NCBI GenBank assembly: GCA_046497505.1
Contig: JAWOFN010000005.1
Span: 1-14,165 of the forward strand
Source: JAWOFN01 sp046497505 [NCBI: bacterium]
Lineage (GTDB): Bacteria > Blakebacterota > Blakebacteria > Blakebacterales
DNA length: 14,165 nt
Reading direction: 5' to 3'
The notes below the pieces were generated by a model, which was not told the DNA's origin, ran no database searches, and was given only the letters and a program-made list of their open reading frames with translations. A program made the translations under genes and the position numbers. Numbering within the stretch: the first letter of the stretch is position 1; every line of letters begins with the position of its first letter. Shown here piece after piece: positions 1-6,039 of this stretch.

Positions 1-15
1 CGAGGAACGAGCGGG
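1..15 (+). repeat. Left arm of 15-bp inverted repeat
   Basis: CGAGGAACGAGCGGG is the exact reverse complement of bases 60-74. The arm begins at the first base of the window, so it may be longer. It encodes EERAG on the plus strand in the same frame as the displaced sigma helix. Confidence 0.9.
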
Positions 16-241
16 ACGGCTCACCCAGGACGCTTTCGTGCAGGCCTGGGAGAAGCTGACCCGCTCGTTCCTCGTCACCGCACATCCGCAGGCAGAGGGC
101 GAAGACCCGGTCCGCGTACAAACGATAGAGGGCCTCGAAGGCCTCCACGCTGCCGCGCTGTGCATCTTCCACCAGAGCGGAGGGATCGGGCTCCTCCCCT
201 CCCTGCGGAGGGTGCGATGGCTGTCTTGACGCGATACCCAC
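1..241 (-). CDS. ECF-type RNA polymerase sigma factor, N-terminal part, with an inverted internal segment; runs off the left edge
   Basis: The minus strand encodes a sigma-70 region 2 start: after a Pro/Gly-rich leader come ALVEDAQRGSVEAFEALYR and LYADRVFALCLRMCGDEER, typical of region 2.1 of extracytoplasmic-function sigma factors. The expected next helix is absent from this strand. Bases 59-16 instead read GQLLPGLHESVLGEP, while the plus strand of the same bases reads RLTQDAFVQAWEKL, the canonical region 2.2 core-RNAP-binding helix. Flipping bases 16-59 restores a continuous sigma sequence in frame. As written the frame stays open but would lack the helix. The start is uncertain: GTG at 241 gives the shortest leader, GTG at 247 or 280 are alternatives, and no strong ribosome binding site decides. 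An in-frame TAA lies upstream of 325. Family assignment is firm; whether this copy is functional is unknown. Confidence 0.75.
   Translation of the reverse strand, partial: MGIASRQPSHPPQGGEEPDPSALVEDAQRGSVEAFEALYRLYADRVFALCLRMCGDEERAGQLLPGLHESVLGEPSRSFL
16..59. other. 44-bp segment in flipped orientation inside the sigma factor gene
   Basis: On the plus strand, in the frame starting at base 2, this segment with its arms reads EERAGRLTQDAFVQAWEKL, which is sigma region 2.2. The rest of the sigma gene is on the minus strand. An inversion does not change length, so both orientations stay in frame and neither contains a stop. It is either a real small inversion between the flanking repeats or a fold-back chimera at an assembly end; the window edge favours the latter. 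Confidence 0.8.
60..74 (-). repeat. Right arm of 15-bp inverted repeat
   Basis: CCCGCTCGTTCCTCG is the exact reverse complement of bases 1-15. The bases just inside the arms (16 and 59, both A) do not pair, so the repeat ends there. On the minus strand it encodes the end of the intact part of the sigma factor (EERAG). Confidence 0.9.
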
Positions 242-409
242 CTTCACCCACTCTCGCCGCTTCTCGGATCGCGCATCCACTACATGGGATGCCGTCGAAC
301 ACCGAAGGGTTTGAATGGATATACGTTCCGGAGGGAGCGAGGGTTACAGAGGGTCTCCGCTACTGGACCCCGCTATCGGGTGGGCATGGAGGCCGTCGGA
401 TCCCTCCCA

Positions 410-2466
410 TCATCCTTTCTCCCGGTCGAGGACTTCCCGGACCTTTCGGAGGAGGGTAGCGGGGGTGAAGGGCTTGCCCACGAAGTCCACTTCCTCGTTC
501 ATCACGCCGTGGCGCAGCATGGCGTCGTCCGTGTAGCCGCTCATGAAGATGATCTTCATCTCCGGAAGGGTCTCCTGGATACGCTCCGCCAGTTCCCCAC
601 CGCCGCTGTCCGGCATGACCACGTCGGTGAGGAGCAGATCGAAGCGGAGTCCGGCGTCCTCCACCGCCTTCACCGCCTCCTCCGGCCCGGTGCAGACCTC
701 CACCCGGTAGCCCGCGGAGGTGAGGATCTCGTTCACCAGTTCCCGGACCGAGTTCTCGTCCTCGACCAGGAGGACGCGTTCCTCTCCTCCCTGTGGTCGG
801 TCGACCATGGTCTCACCCTCCTCCGGTTCGGTCTTCTCCTCCCCGGCCTCGGGGAGCAGGACCCGGAAGGTCGCTCCCTCTCCCGGGGTGCTCTCCACCT
901 CCACGTGTCCGTCATGCTGATCCACCACCCCATAGACCGTGGAGAGCCCCAGCCCGGTACCGCACTCCTTGGTGGTGAAGAAGGGCTCGAAGACCCGCTG
1001 CCGGGTTGCTTCGTCCATACCCGGTCCGTGGTCCTCCACCTCCAGGAAGACGTAGGCCGGGGCGGTGCACCACGGATGGGTCCTCCGGTACTCCGCGGCG
1101 GGTCGGAAGTGCCCGGTACGGACCCGGATGCGGCCGCCGGCGGGCTGAGCGTCCCGGGCGTTGACGGCCAGGTTCAGCACCACCTGGTGGATCTGGGAGG
1201 GGTCGGCCTTCACCCGGCAGCCATCGGGGCAGGTGTCGATCTCCAGCAGGATATCCTCCCCGATGATGCGACCCAGCATGCGCTCGGTGTCCTCCACCAC
1301 GTCGTTCAGATCCAGCCTGCGCAGCTCAGTGACGGACTTGCGGCTGAAGGTCAGCAGCTGGTTGGTGAGGTCCGCGGCGTTGGTGGCCGCCCGGTTGATG
1401 GCCTCCAGCTTGCTGGTGAGCGGGTGGTCCTCTTCCAGGCTCCGGGCGGCCATCTCCGCGTTCCCCTTGATGACCGTGATCAGGTTGTTGAAGTCGTGGG
1501 CGATCCCGCCGGCCAGGCGCCCCACGGCCTCCATCTTCTGGGACTGGCTGAGCTGGTCCTTTAGTTCCCGGCGCTCCTCCTCGGCCTGCTTCCGCTCAGA
1601 GATGTCCCGGACCACACTCACCACCTGCATCCGCCCATCGTCGGTGGTCCGTACCACGCTGATCGTCTGCTCGGCGGGGAAGACCTCCCCGGCCTTCCGT
1701 CTCAGCACGTATTCGGCGTGCCAGAGCCCCTCCTCTTTCAGGGTGGGATTCTCCTTCTCCACCCACCGCTCGAAGTGTTCGGCATCGGCGTACAGGCGTT
1801 CGGCGGTACGCCCGATGAGTTCCTCGGGGGTGTACCCGAAGATCCGTTCCACCGCCGGATTGGCGTACAGGATCTCCCGGCTCTTTGATTCCACCAGGAG
1901 CACGGTATCAGGGAGCCCTTCCAAGATGGCTTCCAGGAGCTGGTGGGACTGCTTCACCTCCAACAGGGCCGTCCGCAGGTCGCTCAGGTCCTGGAGCGTC
2001 ACCACGACCCGGGTCACGTTCCCCTGGGCATCGGTGAGGGGCGCCGCGTTGATCAGCATGTACCGGAGTTCGTCCTCGTCCCTCCCTATGGCCATCGGGA
2101 AGTTCCGGACGACTTCACCGGTCCGGATGGCCTCCAGCATGGGCCACTCCTCGTGGGGGATGGGATCCCCCTCCCAGTCCCTGGTGACCCACCGGGAGAG
2201 ATCGCCCCCCGAGGCGCGCATCTCGGACCGATCCACCCCGAAGGGCTGCCCGGCCTGTTCGTTGACCCAGATCACGTTCCCCTCGGTGTCCAGGACCTTG
2301 ATCCCCACCGGGGAGGTCTGCATGACCCGGTTGAGGAGGTCCCGCTCCCGGCGCAGGTCCTCCTCGGCCCGCTTCCGGCTGATGGCGTACTGTATGGAGC
2401 GGTGGAGGAGTTCCGGCTCGATATGTACCTGGTTCAGGTAATCCTGGGCCCCCGCGGCGATGAGCT
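410..2466 (-). CDS. Hybrid sensor histidine kinase, main segment (PAS-PAS-HisKA-HATPase-REC), downstream of a frameshift
   Basis: This is the large 3' segment of a hybrid kinase that begins at 2762. In frame it reads AAGAQDYL (end of receiver 1), a linker helix, PAS 1 (from [19 protein letters not shown]), PAS 2 (from [13 protein letters not shown] to [14 protein letters not shown]), HisKA with [14 protein letters not shown] (phospho-acceptor His codon at 1498-1496), and HATPase with an N box (NLAVNARDA), [15 protein letters not shown] and [10 protein letters not shown] complete C-terminal receiver follows: acidic pair VEDE, phospho-acceptor Asp in LLLTDVVMP (codon 625-623), a switch Ser in FMSGYT, and Lys in FVGKPF. 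No transmembrane segment is seen, so it is probably cytoplasmic. As written it is out of frame with the N-terminal receiver; the first ATG is at 2323 and has no good ribosome binding site. The likely role is autophosphorylation and intramolecular phosphorelay; the signal and output are unknown. Confidence 0.88.
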
Positions 2467-2475
2467 GGGGGGGGG
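2467..2475 (-). repeat. C9 homopolymer that breaks the hybrid kinase frame
   Basis: Nine G on the plus strand (nine C in the coding sense) lie between GAGCT and AGCTC. Eight would keep the receiver and kinase in one frame. Tracts of this kind slip during replication and are also a frequent sequencing-error site. Confidence 0.9.
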
Positions 2476-2762
2476 AGCTCGGTGTCCTCCTGACCGGTGA
2501 GGAGGATGATCGGGACGTCGGGGTGGGTCTCGTGGACCCGCTGGAAGGTGTCGATGCCCGAGGAATCAGGCAGGTTCAGGTCCAGGAGCACCACGTCGAA
2601 CCCCCCGGCGGCGAGGCCCTCGAGTCCCTCAGCCAGGGTCTCCACCGACGTCAAAGCGAAGGTGAGGTCCTCGGCCTCCCTGAGGGCCTCCCGGGTCAGG
2701 ACCCGGTCCGCCTCGTTGCCCTCGATCAGGAGGATGCGATATCGGACAGGATCGGAATTCAT
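2467..2762 (-). CDS. N-terminal receiver domain of the hybrid kinase, cut off from the rest by a C9 tract
   Basis: The ATG at 2762 is preceded by TAGGAG with a spacing of about 10 nt. The product starts MNSDPVRYRILLIEGNEAD, has the phospho-acceptor Asp61 in VVLLDLNLPDS and the switch Thr in IILLTGQED, then meets a run of nine C. In the written frame it continues into nonsense (PPPAHRRGG) and stops near 2115, giving a 215-residue product with only about 96 real residues. With eight C it would read [16 protein letters not shown] and join the kinase, matching the length of the canonical receiver helix; the intact protein would be 783 residues. The second acidic-pocket residue is Gly15 and the conserved Lys position after QDYL is Gln, so this receiver may be degenerate. 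It is best treated as one gene with the kinase segment. Confidence 0.8.
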
Positions 2763-2861
2763 GGCCTGATCGCTCCTACCTTCCCTGTTCCCTCGGTGCT
2801 GCCGGCAATCCCCCCATCGGGCTCCTGTGCGGAAGATGCCGAAGGTCTCACACCTGTCGGG

Positions 2862-2890
2862 ATGATATCCGTTTTCCGAGGCCCACAGAA
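2862..2890 (-). promoter_or_regulatory. Possible sigma-70 promoter of the hybrid kinase
   Basis: On the minus strand a TATCAT -10 (2867-2862, 5 of 6 consensus bases) sits 17 bp after a weak TTCTGT -35 (2890-2885), about 100 bp upstream of the ATG at 2762. The -35 is poor, so this is a tentative call. Confidence 0.3.
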
Positions 2891-2899
2891 AGCGGAAAA
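2872..2899. repeat. Inverted repeat TTTTCCG-N14-CGGAAAA in the divergent intergenic region
   Basis: Perfect 7-bp arms (2872-2878 and 2893-2899) are separated by 14 bp. The repeat lies between the divergent kinase and lipoprotein genes and covers the -35 and spacer of the tentative kinase promoter. It could be an operator for a dimeric regulator. There is no T-run typical of a terminator. Confidence 0.45.
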
Positions 2900-2975
2900 G
2901 ACCCCGAAGGGTGCCCGCTCCGGCTCCCGACGGGCTCCGGGATGCGCCGCGACCCGGTGAGCGAAGGATGTGACG

Positions 2976-3430
2976 ATGAACCTGCGTTCGATCCCAGCCG
3001 TCCTCCTCCTGCCCCTGGCAGCGGTCCTCGTCACCGCATGCAGCGGGGAGAGGGAGGATGCGACCTAGACGGTGGAGCCGCTCCCCCCAGGGGGCGAGCG
3101 CATCGACTACGACCGGCTGCCGGCACCTCCGACACCCGGGCCAGCATGGAGGACCACCCCTTCGCCGAGCGGAAGGCCGCGGTGTCCGACCTCGAGGTGG
3201 ACCCGATGGGGCGGGTCTGGGTGCTGGCCCGACGGACCCACCCCGGGCCCGACCGCCTGGATGTCTACTCCCCCCGGGGCCGCTACCTGGGCAGCCTCGA
3301 GGACGTGCCCATACCCATGGCCTTCGCTCTCGACGGTTCTGCGCTGTTGCGCCGCTCATCCGATGATAGTATGGACCAGTTCACGGTGGTCTCCCTCAGG
3401 ATGCCGGACGATGAGGGGGGCCCGGAGTGA
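2976..3430 (+). pseudogene. Decayed lipoprotein of the 6-bladed beta-propeller type
   Basis: The ATG at 2976 has AAGGA 8 nt upstream. It opens a 30-residue lipoprotein signal sequence: an Arg, a Leu/Val/Ala-rich stretch, the lipobox VTAC, then SGEREDAT. An in-frame TAG follows at 3066-3068. The same frame continues after the stop with VEPLPPGGERIDYDRLP. Around 3120-3145 the coding signal moves to another frame, which reads MEDHPFAERKAAVSDLEV (ATG at 3146), DPMGRVWVLARR, LDVYSPRGRYLGSL and so on to TGA at 3430. The DPxGRVWV and VYSPRGRYLG pattern resembles the last blade of 6-bladed beta-propeller lipoproteins of Gemmatimonadota, usually about 350 residues; here under 150 remain. I infer a premature stop, a frameshift and probably an internal deletion. 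An alternative is a genuine 30-residue lipopeptide plus a separate 94-residue protein, which I think is less likely. Confidence 0.6.
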
Positions 3431-3452
3431 GAACCCGGATGGAAAGGGCGGC

Positions 3453-3977
3453 ATGGCCGAGCGGAACGTGGTCTTCCTCTGTGGAGGGTATACCCCCTCA
3501 TCCCGGACCCATGTGACCCTCCAGGCAGTGGCCGAACCCCTGGAGGAGGCCGGGGTGTCCATCCGCTTCGTCTGCCTGGACGAGCTGCCCCTCCCCCTGC
3601 TGGACCCCTCCAGGCCCTTCCATCCCGACTCGGACCGCCTGAAGGAGTGGGTGACGGAGGCGGACGCTGTGGCGGTGGGGAGCCCCGAATACCACGGTGC
3701 CATGTCCGGGTCGGTGAAGAACCTCCTGGACTATCTCAGCAAGGAGGAGCTCTCGGGCAAGCCGGCGGGGCTGGTGGCCACCTCCGGCGGTGTGAAGGGC
3801 GGGACGAACACCCTCAACATGCTCCGTCTCATCTTCCGGGCCTTCCACGCCCATGCCCTGCCGCAGCAGGTCGCGGTGAGCGAGGAGGACTTCGACGAAA
3901 TCGGGGACCTCGCCGACCCCCGGGCCCGGGCTTACGCTCACCGGCTGGGTAAGGCGATCCTGGAGGCCATCTCATGA
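3453..3977 (+). CDS. NAD(P)H-dependent FMN reductase (flavodoxin-like fold)
   Basis: The 174-residue product matches the NADPH-dependent FMN reductase / SsuE-like family in length and layout. Strand 1 leads into the phosphate-binding loop GGYTPSSRTHVTLQAVAEPL. The second flavin loop, SPEYHGAMSGSVKNLLDYLS, corresponds to the usual PEYN...PGxLKN motif. TSGGVKGGTNTLNMLRL fits the third loop. The predicted reaction is reduction of FMN (possibly quinones or azo compounds) by NAD(P)H in the cytosol; the physiological acceptor cannot be read from the sequence. The ATG at 3453 follows GGAAAGGG with a spacing of about 4 nt. The stop overlaps the start of menC (ATGA at 3974), indicating translational coupling. 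It begins 22 bp after the end of the lipoprotein remnant. Confidence 0.85.
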   Translation: MAERNVVFLCGGYTPSSRTHVTLQAVAEPLEEAGVSIRFVCLDELPLPLLDPSRPFHPDSDRLKEWVTEADAVAVGSPEYHGAMSGSVKNLLDYLSKEELSGKPAGLVATSGGVKGGTNTLNMLRLIFRAFHAHALPQQVAVSEEDFDEIGDLADPRARAYAHRLGKAILEAIS

Positions 3978-5098
3978 TCGAGCTCACCTCCCTCACCCTC
4001 CGTGAGATCGCCCTCCCGCTGCGGGAGCCCTTCCGGATCTCCTCCGGGGTGACCACCGGCCGCCGGATCCTCCTTTTGGAGCTCACCTCGGCGGATGGGA
4101 CCACCGCCTGGTCGGAGTGTGTTGCGGGGGAGCGGCCGAACTACTCTCCCGAGACCATCGAGACCGCGTGGACGGTGATCCGGGAATATGCGGCACCCCG
4201 CCTGCTGGGGGTGGAGGTGGCCTCTGCCCCCGACGTCCATCCCCTCCTGGAAGAGGATTTCCGGGGACACAACATGGCGAAGGCGGCCCTGGAGATGGGG
4301 ATGTGGGAGCTGGCCGCTCGGCAGAAAAGGGTCCCCCTCTCCCGGTTGCTGGGCGGGGAGCGGGAGCGCATCGAGGTGGGCATCTCCATCGGGATCCAGG
4401 AGGACCCCCAGGCCCTGGCCGTGAAGGCGGCCGACCGTCTGGCCGAGGGGTACCGGAAGATCAAGCTGAAGGTCGAGCCCGGAGCAGACGTTCCCTGCGT
4501 GGCCGCGGTCCGGGATGCCCTTGGACCCGACGCCCCCCTCATGGTGGATGCCAACAACGCCTACACGCTGGACGACCTGCCGCTCCTGAAGGAGCTGGAC
4601 GCCTTCGGTCTGATCATGATCGAGCAGCCCCTGGCGTGGGACGACGTGGTCCAGCATGCGAAGCTGCAGCGGGAGCTGGACACCCCCATCTGCCTGGACG
4701 AGAGCATCACCTCGCCGCAGAAGGCCCGGGACATGATCGAGCTGGAGGCGGGCCGCATCGTGAACATCAAGCCGGGGCGGGTGGGGGGCCTGACCCCGTC
4801 GGTGAACATCCACGACATCTGTCGCCGGGCCGGGGTGCCGGTCTGGTGCGGCGGCATGCTGGAGAGCGGGGTGGGACGGGGGTACAATGTGGCCCTTGCC
4901 TCCCTGCCGGGGTTCACCATCCCCGGTGACGTCTCCCCGAGCCGCCGCTACTGGGAGCGGGATATCGTCGAGCCCGAGTGGACCATGGAGGAGGGCACGA
5001 TCGCCGTGCCGTCCGGCCGCTCGGGGATCGGTGTCGAGGTGGACATCGGACGGGTGGAGGACCTGACGGTCCGGGCCGAGACGCTGAGTGTGGGCTGA
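3974..5098 (+). CDS. menC: o-Succinylbenzoate synthase / N-acylamino acid racemase (enolase superfamily)
   Basis: This 374-residue protein has the muconate-lactonizing subgroup architecture: an N-terminal capping domain (to about 125) and a TIM barrel with complete catalytic residues. These are the KxK motif Lys164/Lys166 (YRKIKLKVEPG), metal ligands Asp192 (MVDANNAY), Glu217 (MIEQPLAWDD) and Asp242 (CLDESI), and the second catalytic Lys266 (NIKPGRVGG). Overall similarity is to the MenC type 2 (OSBS/NSAR) family, which dehydrates SHCHC to o-succinylbenzoate in menaquinone synthesis; some members racemise N-acylamino acids instead. No other men gene is in the window, so the biosynthetic role is likely but not proven by context. 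It overlaps the FMN reductase stop by 4 nt (ATGA) and is followed after 59 bp by the BtuF-like receptor. Confidence 0.88.
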   Translation: MIELTSLTLREIALPLREPFRISSGVTTGRRILLLELTSADGTTAWSECVAGERPNYSPETIETAWTVIREYAAPRLLGVEVASAPDVHPLLEEDFRGHNMAKAALEMGMWELAARQKRVPLSRLLGGERERIEVGISIGIQEDPQALAVKAADRLAEGYRKIKLKVEPGADVPCVAAVRDALGPDAPLMVDANNAYTLDDLPLLKELDAFGLIMIEQPLAWDDVVQHAKLQRELDTPICLDESITSPQKARDMIELEAGRIVNIKPGRVGGLTPSVNIHDICRRAGVPVWCGGMLESGVGRGYNVALASLPGFTIPGDVSPSRRYWERDIVEPEWTMEEGTIAVPSGRSGIGVEVDIGRVEDLTVRAETLSVG

Positions 5099-5157
5099 GG
5101 ACATCGCGGACAGCCGGCGGGGCCCCCGGCGGCGCAGGGTGAGGAAGTGATCGTATC

Positions 5158-6015
5158 GTGGCAGAGCGGGTGACCGATGTGCGCGGCGTGGTGTTCGAGC
5201 CTTTCGAACCCCCGGTCCGGGTGGTCTCCCTGGTGCCCTCCATCACCGAACTCCTCTTCGACCTGGGCCTGGAGCCGGGTGAGGAGATCGTCGGGCGGAC
5301 CCGCTTCTGCGTGCGCCCTCCGGGGCGGGTGGAGCAGGTTCCCGCCGTAGGAGGCACGAAGACGGTGGAGACGGGACAGGTCCTGGGCCTGGACCCCGAC
5401 CTGGTCGTGGCGAACCGGGACGAGAATCCCCGCGAGATCGTGGGGGAGCTGGAGCGGACTCCCGACGGGCCGGGTGTGTTCGTCACCGACCCGGCCTCCT
5501 TCGATGAGGCCGTGCGCATGATCCGGGAACTCGGGCGTCTGGTGGGCCGGACCAGGCAGGGGGCCTCGATGGCCGAGCAGGTCGAGGTCCTCCGGTCGGA
5601 GCTCCCCGACCGCGATCGGGGCACCGCCCTCTACCTCATCTGGACCGAGCCGTACATGAGCGTGAGCCCGGAGACCTTCGTCCACGACATGCTCCGTCTT
5701 GCCGGCTACGAGAACGTGATCGGCCCCTCCTTCCTCCATGTGCACGACTACCGCGCCCCCGGGGCGGCCCGCTATCCCGAGGTCACGGTCAAGGAGATCA
5801 TGGCCCTGCGTCCCGACCACATCCTGCTGGCCAGCGAGCCCTTCCCCTTCGAAGAGAAGCACGCCCAGCGCCTGCGCCTGCGCCTGGCCGAACAGGATCC
5901 CGACTATGCGGAAGAGGTGGAGGTCCGGTTGGTGGACGGGGAGTGCTACAGCTGGTACGGCTCCCGGCTGCTGGAGGCTCTCCGTACCTTCCGGAGGGAA
6001 CTGAAGTCGGTCTGA
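5158..6015 (+). CDS. Helical-backbone metal receptor, BtuF-like cobalamin/metal-chelate binding protein without a signal peptide
   Basis: The 285-residue product carries the TroA/BtuF-type fold signature: RVVSLVPSITELLFDLGL, then EEIVGRTRFCV, VGGTKTVE, LDPDLVVANRDENPREIV, YLIWTEPYMSV, TFVHDMLRLAGYENVIG, YPEVTVKEIMALRPDHILLASEPFPF. This pattern is that of COG0614-type cobalamin-binding proteins, in the subset that lacks a secretion signal. The N-terminus here (MAERVTDVRGV) shows no signal or lipobox, so the protein should be cytoplasmic. The start is GTG at 5158, with GAGGAAG about 10 nt upstream. No ABC permease, ATPase or TonB receptor adjoins it, so transport by this protein is not supported locally; ligand sensing or carriage of a corrinoid is possible. 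Orientation and the 59-bp gap suggest it may be cotranscribed with menC. Confidence 0.8.
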   Translation: MAERVTDVRGVVFEPFEPPVRVVSLVPSITELLFDLGLEPGEEIVGRTRFCVRPPGRVEQVPAVGGTKTVETGQVLGLDPDLVVANRDENPREIVGELERTPDGPGVFVTDPASFDEAVRMIRELGRLVGRTRQGASMAEQVEVLRSELPDRDRGTALYLIWTEPYMSVSPETFVHDMLRLAGYENVIGPSFLHVHDYRAPGAARYPEVTVKEIMALRPDHILLASEPFPFEEKHAQRLRLRLAEQDPDYAEEVEVRLVDGECYSWYGSRLLEALRTFRRELKSV

Positions 6016-6039
6016 GCGGCCCCTCTCCCGCCCGGCTGT

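Noticed and set aside
325-329. GGAAC on the minus strand as an ECF -35 element for autoregulation of the sigma gene
   Set aside because: No convincing -10 element follows at the right spacing, and the motif is short enough to occur by chance.
284-2441. Plus-strand open frames of 426 codons (284-1564 and 1161-2441) across the kinase
   Set aside because: They are antisense to clear PAS, HisKA, HATPase and receiver motifs on the minus strand and contain no recognisable domain.
2976-3068. 30-residue lipopeptide as a bacteriocin-release or entericidin-type lysis protein
   Set aside because: The same frame continues after the TAG with protein-like text and a beta-propeller blade follows, so decay of a larger lipoprotein explains it better.
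3938-5104. 388-codon minus-strand open frame opposite menC
   Set aside because: The plus strand carries every enolase-superfamily catalytic residue; the antisense frame is a GC-rich shadow.
5110-5140. GC-rich dyad after menC as a terminator
   Set aside because: The arms do not pair cleanly beyond the GGGGCCCC core and no T-run follows.
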